Below are positions 11,017-24,005 of a stretch of DNA of 64,000 nucleotides, piece by piece. This DNA comes from Notospermus geniculatus (Eukaryota > Nemertea > Pilidiophora > Heteronemertea > Lineidae), in contig NMRB01000019.1 in the NCBI GenBank assembly GCA_002633025.1, positions 5,484 to 69,483 on the forward strand, given 5' to 3'. The notes under the pieces are model-generated. The model was not told the DNA's origin, made no database searches, and saw only the letters and a list, made by a program, of their open reading frames with translations. A program made the translations under genes and the position numbers. Within the stretch, counting starts at the first letter, position 1; the number at the start of each line of letters is the position of its first letter.

Positions 11017-12002
11017 TTGCTTGAAGAAACCATGAGCTCTGGAAAATCATCCACAAACTAGACAATTTTTCTTGCTTGCTAGATTAACAGCAAGAAAAGG
11101 TGCCTCGTATGCGGCGGGCTTAAGAGAGGCGTACTGCCTACGTTGTCACATTTATATTTTTACTCAGGGAAGGTGTCACCGCAACATCTGGAAAACATAT
11201 AAGAAGAGAGAAGACCAATTTGATCGTACGGCCATTTTCGCCGTTTACACATTTGATTTCCCAAGAAATTGAAGGTCGTCTTTTCATCTCCGTCAACATC
11301 ATCATCTTTTTCATGAACGCCTCTGTGTTCACTTTAACTTTGATAAACGCTCAGTTCGAACCGCGCAGTATCTTAATCTAGTTTCCTTCGCAATCATATT
11401 AACACTTCAATGATTGCCAGAGACAGCTCCTGGATAAATTTGATTTTATTGCAAGTTGGGATGAAAGGCTTTCTCAATTTGATAACACCAGATGCCAGGC
11501 ATCGGAGAAGTATAACTACACGCGACAGTCAATCTATTTCCCTCTCAGGTTCGACATCCTAGAGGTAAACCTCATCTCTTATTCTCGTTTATATTCATAA
11601 ACGACTCCCACAAAGGAGTAACGGAGACAGAAAACCTCTATTGAGTAAATAGAATGGCTGTATTTCCGCCGATACGTCTCACAACAGTGGTCTTGACGTA
11701 TCGTCTGCACCAGAGGTAGAGTTTGAGTCAACAATTGTGTGCATAATGCATTACAGTTTGTACACAAATTTGGGCAAAGTCAAGCTGAATCAGAGGGTTG
11801 CTGATATCCTAGCAGCCTCTACGGATGAATGTGAATAGAGTGACGTACATTACATGTTCATCATTCTACTTATACATAAACCATGGCAGTCCTCGTGGGC
11901 CCGATTGATGAGTTTATTTGGACGTTATGTGACATTTATTACTCTTTATTTAATTTCATTCACTTAATTCTTTATTTCGTATATTTTATTTCATTTTCAA
12001 AG

Positions 12003-12354
12003 TCGGCAAATTGCCGAAGTTTGAACAGGTTGCAGAATCGTTTCTCCCTCCTGGTACCAACTTCGTCCCCAGTGGTCAGTTGCTCCCCGTTCCTGGTGAT
12101 AACTACGCTGGAGGAAAACCCCTGGGACGAGGCTGTCAGGGCTGGTAGGTACTAGCTGAATATTAACCAGATAATTTGACTTGACAGGTTGCCGATGATA
12201 CCCCAGAGGATATGGATATGATGTTCTGGTGTATTTGAGGGAATCGACCTCAGGGGACGACGTAAACGCCACAGCAGCCTACACGCCTCCCACGTCTGGT
12301 GACACTGACACCGACGGCCATGACCAACCATCATGCGTCGGTCACCTGATCTGA
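12003..12354 (+). other. Possible orphan exon pair of an unrecognised gene
   Basis: Frame from 12003 reads KLPKFEQVAESFLPPG...GDNYAGGKPLGRGCQG and meets a GTAGGT donor at 12145. About 60 bases later an open stretch reads YDVLVYLREST...AAYTPPTSGDTDTDGHD and ends in a stop at 12354. Both look protein-like in composition. However, the two pieces do not join in phase through the visible acceptors (the AG at 12203-12204 would create a stop), and the other frames are also open. I recognise no family. This may be a decayed or chance open region. Confidence 0.25.
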
Positions 12355-12394
12355 TCGATTTAATTAAAGAAAAACCCTTCCAAGGGCTCCCGCT

Positions 12395-12430
12395 GGCGGC
12401 CATTTTGAAATTCAAAATGGCGGCCGCCAT
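12395..12430. promoter_or_regulatory. Palindromic pair of YY1-like sites
   Basis: GGCGGCCATTTTGAAATT is followed immediately by its near-inverse ending CAAAATGGCGGCC. Each half matches the YY1/Pho core CAAAATGGCGGC. The pair may be a transposon end, a CpG-rich promoter fragment or coincidence; the nearest convincing genes are far away. Confidence 0.35.
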
Positions 12431-15075
12431 GGGGCACTTCACGAGTCACCAACAACAACACATTCGACACCCCACCAAGATCATATTCTGATTCGAATTT
12501 GAAAATTGGTGATAGTATTGTCAGACATTCATTTCCGAACATCAATCCATCATCTGCTTGCTTGAAACCAGAACGTCCCTGCCTTGACGATCAAGGGCAA
12601 CAACAACACCACGAGATAGCCTTCAGAACAAACGAGCAGAAATTGACTGAGGTTGACGACCTGTTGTCAGAATATCAGGTGAATGTCGGCCATAATTATT
12701 GAATTTACGACCCACGCCATGATGCCTTTCCCTTTCGATTTAAACGGTAACTAAGCATATCTGATTCACATCTGAGTCACGAGCCCCGGAGAGATGAAGT
12801 ATGGTCGGAGGTTGTGACATTTTTATTCGCCAATAACACTCAATTTGCTCGATGGTGATTGGAATTCGCCGATAGCAATGTGAGTCTGCAGCAAAGCCAG
12901 GCGCAACAGGTGATTGGCCGGCTAAGCTCTGGTAGCTGACAGGACAGAATTTTAATCTTTCCCTGATTGGTCATTAAGGATGACGTCAGCATCACCTCAT
13001 CAAATAGATGCCATGCATCATCGACCCAAGGCGTCATATTCACACGTATATCAGAAATACATGTACCTAACGGTGTGCTTTGGCCTTTGCCGATCTTGCA
13101 CAAATTTGGCTGGATATCGTCTCCAGTATATATTCTGCAAAGCAGCAACCGAACAGCCTCCTGTGTGGCCGATGATGTCACACGAGGAACTTCAGGCATT
13201 CCAACGAGTAAACAATGCCATGCGTTCCTTAAGTCGACAACTAAAAGGAACGTTACTTCCGGTAATTCCACCAGTATATTGAAGCAGAGAATTAGGTACT
13301 AGACGTTATCAATAATTTAGGGAGATAAGAAATCAGTCAGAACTGGGCTAATCGAATCGATGTTGTTGATGAAATCACGTGCTCGTTGCAAAAGTGACTT
13401 TGCAATGAAAGCTCCGACATTCCGTTGCCAAAGGTGTCCATCGACTGATTACATCTTCATTGAATTTACATACAGATTAAACTGCCTGATTTGATTATAT
13501 ACAAGCATTTTTTTTTCTCTCATTCATAGTGACTTGTTCTTCTCAGATATGGATCTCGAGATGGTTTATCTGGGATCCGATGCTTGATTTTCGGTAATTG
13601 CCTTTGAGAGAAGGGGTCGTTGAACCTTTAGTCATCAACCCTCGATTTTTTTTATCATAGAGCGGTAGGCTAATCAGCAAGAGCTAATAGCCGAAGGGTA
13701 CTCCGCTCTGTCTGGCTCTTCCTAATCACTTACTTGAGATATTTATTACCTTTCTCATTATCTCATATTGGTCCACAATTCGAGAGGTCTGAAGTGCTGC
13801 CTTCTTGAAGGGGAAAAGGAGGATTTCCAACTCGGAATTCCTTTACCTTTCTTCATTCTTCCCTTTCGCAAAATAATGGGTCAGTATCTTGACATATCGT
13901 GAAGGCCTACGGTCACTTCGCCCTTCAACTACGCTGGTAACCGAGGGTAGGAGTGAATGGAACGTTTGTCAGGGCAAGATGGTGAGCCAGAATCGTTTAA
14001 CAACCCATCCATAAACCAATTATTCATTGGCAAACAAATGGCGTAATTCCAAACGCCATGGCACCGTAACGATTTGAAAACAAATAAGGAATTGGAAAAA
14101 ACAGACCATAACACGTAACTCTGCAGTTAGCGGTCACGTGGTCCAGAACCCAATGATGACGTCCGCTGATGTGCTGATGTAAATGTTTACACACGATTTG
14201 TAAACATCATTTGACGGGGAAGTGGGGGATGTGATCGTTCATATGTTCAATTAAACATTCATGAATGACGCGTGAGGTCAGTTCGGTTATGTACGCTACT
14301 ACATGTATACATGTAGGCTACCTTGTAGAGTTTATAGGGACGCTATGATGACGAGGCTTCACAAGGCGTCTATTTGCTTCATACAGAAGTGCAGTCAGAG
14401 GGGACCTTCTCTCATTGGCCATGACCTCCTTCATGTGACAAAACGCCCACTGAGCTATCCCTATCCACAAAAATAGATTAGATGGTTCAGTAGCCGATGT
14501 TATTCGAAGAGTCCCTCAACACCCCGCCAGAGATCCCATGTGACACTGTTTTTGAGAACCCACTTTGCATTTTCATCGTGGGTTCGAATTCTGCATGAAG
14601 GCCTACTGCTTCGACAGAACCAAATTCTTCTTCCGTTTGCACATTTTCGTGCTCAAGCCGCCACACTTCCGATCCCATCTTTGCGGACGTACTCCATTGC
14701 ATTGTACACCATGTGCATACATGTACATGGTACTACACAAAAGGACAATCGGAAGAGCAACCTTTGCGATCAAAATGATGGCATTCGATTGATTTTTACT
14801 CTTCTCGATGACAGAATTTCAAGTAATATTCCTCTTTATCGAAAATCCCCGAGCATATCCGACGATCTGACACATCGTGGCATAAAAACGAGAAGAGACC
14901 ATAAGCCATCAATCATAAACAGATGTCTTCTGTGAATAAATCAATGTAAAATATTGCTCATGCAATTTTGCTGAAACGAAGATGCGATAATTCGTTCGCC
15001 GCAGGATATTTTCCGTCCGTTTTATTGCGATTTTTTTCCCTATGAATGAGGAGGATACCAAAGTATAGTTATTGG

Positions 15076-15233
15076 TGAGGTTTAGAAAACGATAAACGTA
15101 AACTATACGACAATGTCGACGTCACATGGCATTCAAATTCCAGCCCCTGGACAGAGTTATGGACGGAGTGTGACTGTGACGTCATTGTCGTTTACGTTTA
15201 TATCGTTCAATTTCTGAACGTCACTAACCTCTC
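15076..15233. mobile_element. MITE, family D
   Basis: GAGGTTTAGAAAACGATAAACG at the left (15077 onward) pairs with the ACGTTTATATCGTTCAATTTC region near the right end, and GTCGACGTCAC pairs with GTGACGTCATTG. It is related to the clearer element at 27648-27796 by the ends AGGTTT..ACGATAAAC and by TTGTCGTT. Confidence 0.7.
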
Positions 15234-16479
15234 ATAGCCGACGTTGCGAGAGGACAACTCCCCTCATCAATGCAAATAGCTGTGAGTTGAACTCTTCATT
15301 AGACATCGGTCATCATGAAGATAAGACACGGCATAAGCGGTTGGCAATCTCTGGCGGGATGCTTATCCATCGATCGCCTGCGTTTCTTCACCATCAGTCA
15401 TCCATCCATATCAATAAACAGAAAAGAATTGACAAAATGGCACGGTGCTGCGAACCTCGCGTCGACAATTTACGTCTGTGATATTCACTTTCGTTTGATT
15501 TTTTTCTCGTTCTCCCTTCTCGTTTCTTTGCTCGGCTGCTAGCAGCTTTGATTTCCCCCCGTACGATCGTGGCTGGCGGTGTCAGGATGCATCGAACAGG
15601 TTTACCCGAGTCTCAAATCATATTATATTTCCCGACCTGTCTCAGGACCGGGTACCAGTCTGATAGGCGTTGGCGATCCATCTCCCGCCCATTTCCTACA
15701 GCACTAGTTTTGTTGACGAGTGAAAAGAGGCGTTGCCGTTGGCATTTAATCACAAACAAGTCTGTGGTTCTTCCTTTACTTTTCACTATTAGCGGTATTT
15801 TATCCAATTTCTTGAGAATAAATCACCAGACACATTTGAAACCCATCGTGAGAATAGCTTCAGGTAGTGCAAATAATGGGCGCCATTTAGAATAGGATCG
15901 AATTGCTTCGTAATCACCCAAGGCGAGAACATTATCTTAAGCCATTGTCCATCTTACTGACAGTGACTCCGAAGGGAACCAAAGTAACTGACTGGTTCAT
16001 CCATCTTTATTTTTTAGGGGATTGGAAAACTGTCTTTGTCTAACTTCCCGACTTAGCTGACTTCCTTTAGTAATGGATTCTGACTGGCTACTTCCGACAA
16101 GAAAAACCGACGGTCCTTTACTGAATACACATGCAGTATTCACTGAGTACAAGTGTCCAAAAGTGGCAGGCTGCCTTCCACTGGATGTCTAATTAGAATA
16201 GGTAGTTGAAATCTGGCCAGTCTGGGCACTGAAGGGGTATGTGCGTGCACACGTACATGTACTGCTTCTGCTGATGATTAGTCAGCATTCTGTTGCCAAA
16301 CCGATATGATAGACAAATCAAATCTCACCTTTAACTCACCTCCACATCGACCTGGTACTTGTTACATATCTCAAGCTAGACATTTTCTTATCTCACCCCT
16401 GCTAGAGTTTGTAGAATCAGTGCGTAAGGTGTTGCCTGTGAAAGCATGATAACCGGCGAAGTTAGAACGTTACAAAAAC

Positions 16480-16602
16480 GATACTGATGCATCACTCTGA
16501 AAGTCACGCCATCGCAGTTGGAACACTTGACCGGTCAGCGCGATAAACTTCTGTTCAACTTCCGCAACCCTTCCTAATCTTGTCGGCGCTCTAGTGGACG
16601 CC
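16480..16602. mobile_element. Fragment of MITE family E
   Basis: The right end (CCCTTCCTAATCTTGTCGGC ... CTAGTGGACGCCACCC) matches the right end of the complete element at 45521-45765 almost base for base. The left end is not recognisable, so this is a truncated copy. Confidence 0.55.
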
Positions 16603-18256
16603 ACCCATAAAGGGTCTTCCTCTGTGACACCAGTGACTCGCAATCGTCGACCATCAAACTCCGCATGGAAAAACCCGACAGGCATCTGGCAGGTTGGGGA
16701 ATTTCCGTTCATTGGGATGCCGTCAATTTGTGAACGTTACTTTGAGACGAAGGTTCCGCAAGATACAAGATGAACGTCCATTCTAAACTTTGTTGACACC
16801 CGAATGGTTGTTGACAGCGGAATGGCACAATGTGGATCATACCTACGATAGAGGGCAGCACACCGAAACCATGCAGGTCAACAATGAACGCCTTTTGTGT
16901 GGGAAGTTGATCATGACCTGGATGTCATTTTCATTTCAATAGTTTTAACCACTAGTGACACCTATTGAGGCAGGGGGCTGTGGTTCCCATTGTTCAGAAC
17001 AAGCGTGGTGAGAAGTAACATCATTTCGAGGGAGTCCCACTGGTCGGTGACGAATTGCTTCTTGACAGCTCAATATCGAACCTACTTTTTCTGGTACATG
17101 TATCCGCTTCATTTTGTATTCCACCCCAGAGCATCCTTTCACAGACCAGTGATAATCAGCACGAATACTTATTTAGATTTGGACACTGCCTTTCATCTCG
17201 GAAAACGTGTTCACTGGACATCGACATCAACCCGACCTTTCCGAACCGAACTCCATTATATCACCACCGCCCATTACCACACAATAAGCTCGGGGTACCA
17301 GATGAACTAATTAGTCTTAACAAGTAAAATATTCTTCTTCTCCTCACCTATCCCAAGGGGGTGGAGGCAAAAGGAAATTGGTCATGCATTAGTATGGTGA
17401 CACCGGATCTGGGGACTCTCGAACACCTTTAGGTACGGCAAACATAATTGGTATACGTTAGAAGAGGGAAGCTATAATGAACAAGAGAGATGAATCGGCT
17501 GAAGTATCTTTAAGATAAAATCTTGTATGCTTAATCACTTTGGAGTGGGCGGAGAAACCGTTCTGGTTGTATTGTATCACGATGACGAAACAAGATCTGG
17601 ATCTGGATCAGGATTGTCCAGTAAATTGCTTCTTTTACGGCGATGATTTTTGCAGATTCCGAAGATGCAGTTTCCTAATTCTTTCAATAAGTATAAAAAG
17701 GTAGGGTTATGAGTGATAAGTCACCACCACAAAACGATATAGCTATATGAATCTAATCTGAATATACATGTACAGCTCGATCAGGTCCGTGATCTCACCC
17801 AGTGGGCGAAAGAGATATTTGCGTTTATCATCCGACGCCAACCTGACCTGCAACATGCCCCGAATACCATATTGATCAGCTTGTCGGCTCTTGAGTGCAA
17901 TCCTCCTAGCCTGAGCTGAATAATAGGACACAATCCTTCTATGTCTCCTACAAAAATGACCTCAGACATGTCCGAATTGTACAGTATTATGTCATCCGCT
18001 TCTGTAGAAGCTGAGAAGGGTGATCGTGGTCGTTGGATTTGATGACAGTATAGCCGCTTGCTTCCCCGCTCTTTGATACCGACAATCATTCAGAGGCATT
18101 AGGTTCATCTAATCCACAGAGTTATGTTCCGCCGCTAAGATCTACCTAACAACTAACGTGTCTGAGTTTCTCGTCAAAGCTTAGCAGAGGGAGGCTCAAC
18201 GTGTCCTCATCTGTTCCGTTGATCCCGTACACCTGAGCAGGGTATTGGAGTCTTTG

Positions 18257-18376
18257 GAGAGTTGTCGCAAAAGCCCTTGAACGCCAACGCGTCATCGTTG
18301 TTCGGTGCTCTTTTCGTGGCATCGAACAGGGATTAGCGGTCGCTTTGGCTTTTCGAGTGCATTGCGAAAAATCGCT
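18257..18376. mobile_element. Degraded copy of palindromic MITE family B
   Basis: It shares the ends GTCGCAAAAGC / GCATTGCGAAAA and the central TTCGTGGCATCGAACA with the nested element at 1511-1636, with substitutions throughout. Confidence 0.6.
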
Positions 18377-19761
18377 AAAAATGTGAAGGAGTACGCACGC
18401 AGACCAAGCAGATTTTCCAAGGCATTCGGTTTTCCTCCCTGTGTATCACCGGATCCGATCTTTAGGTAGAATTTTTGACTTTTTAACGACATAAATTTCC
18501 ACCCTTAATGGCATCCGTATCAACATGACCAACTGCAGCTAAGCGTTGTAATTAAATATCACCAGCAACACCGACGAAGAACGTACTTTCATCTGCACAA
18601 ATCCAATGAATGGGTAAAGCCGTCGATCAATCCGCTATACAGCTATGCTAATACCATTAAAGGAGAGATGTCGCCAAGGAACTTTGGTCCTGACAAAATC
18701 CTTCGCAAACGGTGATACCGATGACAGTTTTGTATCGGGTGCGTGATGGGTTTAGCATGGGTTCTTCCAAACGTAGCTGTAACGCTGAATGTGCTTAACC
18801 ATCTTTCACCATTACAAGCATTTTTCACCAGTGTTGAAACCGCATGAAGGGTGAGCCACGGAGTACTTGGCCACCATGCAAAGGTTGGCTCCCACCGACA
18901 GATATTTGTCAGCCACACTCCACTGGCAAAGGATGTATCAGTTGGTTGCCAACCACTTCATAGTGGCCAACTAGTCCCTGGTTCACACTTTACAAGGAGA
19001 TGTACTGGTTTTATTTTCCCTTGTCAAAAAGGCAGCGACCATTCAGCTGTGACAGCCTCTAATAATGCATAAAAAGGTTTGATTGCTAGCGAATCAATTT
19101 CAAGCAGAAAAGGAATTGCAATTAACGCGTTCGCGATATGTTGTGATGGATTGATTCAGGTGTGTGCAATCTCCTCTAGGAACTTTTAAATGATGGCGGG
19201 AATGAAAAAAGCAATATTAGTCACCATTTGCATGGATATTAGAGGGATTCGATATTCTTGCGTGCGTGGTGGGATAAAAGTCGATCAGAGCTGTGCGGCA
19301 AGGCCAGCGATGAATAATGGGTAAATGCGTTTGTGAATAGAATATATCGTCCGACTAAATATTGCAGTGTTGCTGCAGTCAATAGAGACAGGACTTTCAG
19401 CTATTGATTCGTTCTACCTAAATTTACAGCTACACGCACCATTCCCATTGATGCACAGGAACCACTCGTCATAATACATGCCAGGATACGCCTGGATATA
19501 CGAGTAGAAGTATACTCAGTACATAAGTACTTTATTTCATGCTTTCAGTGAACCAAAGCACTGGTGAGCTGTAAAGGGTGGTAATGAAATGAATGCTGCT
19601 ACATTCTTTCTCCACCTGTACATCGTCCTCACATCATCTCAAACTCTTGAGTTGTTGATGTCCGAATGGGTCAGATTCGGAAGGTTACGTGAGTAGTGCA
19701 CAACACCTTGCATGGCCAAGTCGGCCCAAGCTTTTCATGATTGTAGCTAGCATATGAACAG

Positions 19762-19838
19762 GGCGGCAATTGCCCCTCCCCCCGCTTGACGTCACCGAGA
19801 ACGTGATTTTGGCAAAAAGTGCAGTTTGCCCCCCCCCC
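19762..19838. repeat. Local duplicate (with 20312-20378), poly-C end
   Basis: CCCCCGCTTGACGTCACCG...AACGTGATTTTGGCAAAAAGTGCAGTTTGCC recurs at 20312-20378. Here it runs into a poly-C tract and an isolated N (19840), so the true sequence beyond is uncertain. Confidence 0.7.
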
Positions 19839-22288
19839 CNGGATCTATCACGAATCGGCCACGAATATTCGTAAGTGAGCCGTACCTTATTCGTACAATT
19901 CTTACATGATTCTTTGAATTTGTATTTCGTAGTTGAATTTGTGTCGTGGAATTCGTGAACGCGCCCACGAAAGTTTTTGACAAACAGAAACTCACGCGAA
20001 CAGTACGAATGTTCAGGAATCAACTAAGAATCACTTAGGAACTGCAAGAATCGTTTGAGAATTATCTGCGAACCCGACAACTTTCAGATTCGGGGCGATT
20101 CGGGACATTCGTAGTGTCAGTGAAAGCCAGGCAATATGAACAGGGTGGCAGGAGCAATCAGCCGCGCTAACTGCCAAAGGACGGCGACAGCAAACTTCTA
20201 GCGGACCAATACAAAAGAAAATTCTTCTGATTGGTGCTCAGTCAAGCATGAATGGGTCAGCTGGCATTGAATTGGGGCGGAGTGACACCTATTGTTCAAC
20301 TGACTAACAGCTCCTATTGCGCCATCCCCCGCTTGACTTCACCGTAAACGTGATTTTGGCAAAAAGTGCAGTTTGCCAGAGAGCCCAATACCACCCCAAG
20401 ATAAAAAAGCGAGTTACGGCCCTGCAAGAAAGGGAATCTGCTGGCGACCAGGGAAGGTACAAGTGCCAGAAATTGGACCCAATATAGTACTAGAATATGT
20501 AGATCCAAACCGCCAATGCAGAACGTTACTTTTCCCCATCATCGAGTAGCGTTGAGAGTATTAATTGTGAACAAGACTCTCTTCAACACGATCTGTCAAC
20601 CTGATTTCTCTTGGGAGACGTTGTTCGTGGTCTAGATTTCCGAAGCTCGGAGAGACTGCTGTAGCTGTTCACCTATAACCAATCGCGAAGAATTCTTCCC
20701 CCTAGCGATAATTTGTATCTTGTCCGTTATACCACGTAACCTGGCCCACGGATTCGTTTCGCACCTGTTCTCTGTATAGTTAATTACTACAAGAGCATCC
20801 AACACGTAACACGAGATCAAAACATTTTCTTCCGGCAGTCTCATAAACTACGGTACTGTGTCTTCATTTGGCAAGTGGATGTTAGAGAGCAAAAAGAAAT
20901 TTGTAGGGTGTGTGCGTTTCTTCTTACAGAATCATGGCAAAGTCCCTACACGCCTTTGAATAGGCCTACCGCGAAACGCCCAATGTTATAGCCTACCCTT
21001 GAGAATTATATTTGAACAAAACTGATTAGAAAATATTTTTATGATAATGATTTCCTTCGAATAATCTTGCAGACAACAAGCATACTGTCGTCTGATTGTA
21101 TTTTGTGGTGGACAGACATTGGCGATAGCGTCTGTTCTTGACTTGTACATTATTGTGATTTGTGAATTGCAGGCAAAACCCAGAAGATATGACATCATAA
21201 AAAAGAATGTGTTAGCAATATTACAAATTTTTACCACAACTACATGTATCAAAGTGGTTCCAGCGTGTTCTTAGAGCTCACGGTTATGTCCATTGTTATT
21301 CTGATGATTTCAAAACCAAGGACGACTGTTTCCATAGCGTATCTCACATCACCATCTTCTTTGAATGTATTTTTGCCGTCGGTTACCGTGTGTGCTTGTT
21401 GGCAATACAGCAGCGGTTCCTAACTCAAAAGCAAGCAGGATTTTTTCATCAAACATGGCAAATGTGGTTATGGGGCATGTGAATCAACTAGGTACAAACA
21501 TTCCAACTGGCATGACGTCAAAATCAGTCTAAATTGCCTGAAGTTGCCATTTCACAACCAGTCTCGCAAGATTACATTTGGTATGCAAACTTGTCTGGGT
21601 AACACTGAGAAATCAGTAGAGGGAACGGCCTGTCTGACGGCAGTCTTTACGGATAAGACGAGTGTTTGCATTGGGCATCATCTCTGAAGAGTTGACATTG
21701 ACACTCCTATCAGGCTGGACATTTAATATCAAAAATTCATAATCTTTGCTTATGAATTTTTGATAATAACGAAGCATGATAGCCCAGACACTAATACCGA
21801 ACAGCCAAAGCTATAATCAATCCGTATTATTCTGTACTTTAGTATCGGCTTTTTTAGAACGGTCAGATGATATTTTGTGTAGTAAGTGGTTTTGGCAGAC
21901 AGTATTACATACACGTTAGCATTGATACTACCTCTTAGTTGATGAAATTGCATCACGGTTATCATTCTCCAACATCAAGGTTTGGTCTTGCTTCTCTTGA
22001 TACGGTCGCACACAAAGTTTGTGTGAATGAGGTATAAACTCTTGCTGTGGAGGATGCCCGAGTATGGCTTCATGCTCGTTGTCGAAACTATTAGTTGTAA
22101 GCTTACTACAACCGACTTCAGACTATTGGGCCTATCGATTACGCAGGGCCTTCCGAACAAGCTGGTTAACAATGGCTTCACGGTCGCGAACCCTTTGTGA
22201 AGCCTTTGTTAACGGGTGTGTCCGTTTTGCTTCAAATTCTCTGTAATCGCAGCCTTCTGGACCCATATTCATAAAACTACCAGTCTAA

Positions 22289-22660
22289 AGCTAGGAATCC
22301 ACTGCTGATTTTCTGCGTTGCGTCTTGCTTTGCAACCTGCGACTCGCGACTGAATACGAACACAAGGAACTGACACCGGTCGCCGACCGATTGCCGACTG
22401 AAATTGACCACATCTTTTCCATTGGCGGAAATCACGTCTAGCTGGTCCACTACGGCGATCGAGTGCCCAGTTGCAACGCAACCCAGTTGCAAAGCGAGTC
22501 GCAACGCAAAATCAGCTAGAAAATCAATGGTGGATTCCCCGCTTAAAGCGGGTGATCCACTGTCGCGATTTTGGCTTGAGACGGGGTTGCGTTCCCTTGC
22601 GGTTACCTTATATGGCAATCGGAAGTCCTTATAAGGTAATCGCAAGGGAATGCAACCCCG
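22289..22660 (-). mobile_element. Family C element in copy B, truncated at an N
   Basis: Reverse-complement relative of 3970-4332. It starts AGCTAGGAATCC directly after TAA (22286-22288), in line with TWA target choice; copy A at that point reads CTAAGTG with no element. The far end stops at the N at 22661 in the middle of its palindromic arm. The insertion may be genuine with its right end and downstream bases lost, or the palindrome may have caused a misjoin. Confidence 0.7.
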
Positions 22661-23762
22661 NCTTTAACTACTGTTTCCTCTCTGACATTTACAATGTTTA
22701 CAAGATCTATCGTCAGCATTTTTGATTGGCATACAATTCATGTTTACAGTGTACATTTAAGTCGTAGCAATGGCAGTGTTCCCTGAAAAGTGAAACTGAA
22801 AGCAGCCAGAGGCGAAAACCGTTAACAAGATTTTATGAAAGACACGTATACTAGCGTGGGTGATGAGCTAAACATGGCCTATCCTCCATCATCGTGTCTC
22901 ATCCGTCTTTAAGAACCGCCAGCATTGCATCAGCAACAAGTTACTACCATTTACTTTTGCAACGCTTGTATTTGTTCAAATGCCATCGACCAGAGAGAAA
23001 AAAATACGTTATCACTTCCCACGTACGATACTGGCGGCCAAACCATGGCCAGGCAAAGCCAGGCATTGTAATCATTACCGATGGTGGTCAACGAATGCGC
23101 AACATCACCTGCTCCCGGCGGTAACGACGCCGCCGACAGGAAAATTGGTTACGGAAAGGGATAACATTCTGCCAAGATCTACTGACAGGTCATTTTTCTC
23201 GGGTCAAAAAAGCCATCAATGACCACTTTTATACATGTACGCGAAATTGGACACTGTACAAGGCAATTATTGTGCAACAATGATATGTTCATGTACGAAT
23301 GGTGAAACAATGACTTGGTGAGATGGACGATAATCACTCGTTAATGGTCCATGTCACAGTGCCAGTATGATTAACGCAAGCCATACATTCACAACGATGA
23401 GTGTATGGCTAGGGAGGCCAAAAATGAAAATTCGGAGAGAGCGTTCCTCGGGATTTTTGCCTATATATCGTGAAACACCTCGCGAAGGATAGGGCTCAGA
23501 CCCTGTTAACCGATATGCTTTCACGAGATTTATCAGGGCTTTCGACCATCGCCTAATTCCAAGTTCATAGCTTCAACGATCTCCTATACTTGAGAGAGAG
23601 AGAATAAAGAATGGTTCTATTGAGGACATTTTTTTCGTCTTGTAGGTAGAATCCCCAAGACGTCGTTATCACACGTCTTCAGACGGCAAGGTCGGCGGAC
23701 CTGATGGTATGACGCTCTCTTGGAAAGCTTTTTAGTGATTGTGCCTCAGAAGGCCCTTTCTC

Positions 23763-24005
23763 AAGCTTGGAATCCACCATTGATTTTTCAAGCTGATTTT
23801 GCGTTGCGACTTGCTTTGTAAAATGGGTTGCGTTGCAACTGGGCACTCAATCGCCGTAGTGGACTAGCTATACGTGATTTCCACCAATGGCGAAGACGCG
23901 GTCAATTTCAGTCGGTAATCGGTCGGCGACCGATATCAGTTCCTTGCGCTTTTCAATCGCAAATAGCAGGTTGCAAAGCAGAAAATCAGCAGTGGATTCC
24001 AAGCT
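23763..24005 (+). mobile_element. Family C element in copy B (allelic to 3430-3666)
   Basis: Same position within the block and same ends as 3430-3666, with small indels (for example a shortened segment before GCAGAAAATCAGC). It predates the block duplication. Confidence 0.7.

Larger units (their letters stand above)
5057..21271. other. Gene-poor intergenic stretch
   Basis: No complete gene is supported over about 16 kb. It holds the GPCR remnant at 6295-6664, MITE-like elements listed separately, a possible exon pair at 12003-12354 and AT-rich unique sequence. Open frames here are under about 145 codons, lack family motifs and show no consistent splice context. A single N follows a poly-C run at 19840. 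Confidence 0.6.
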
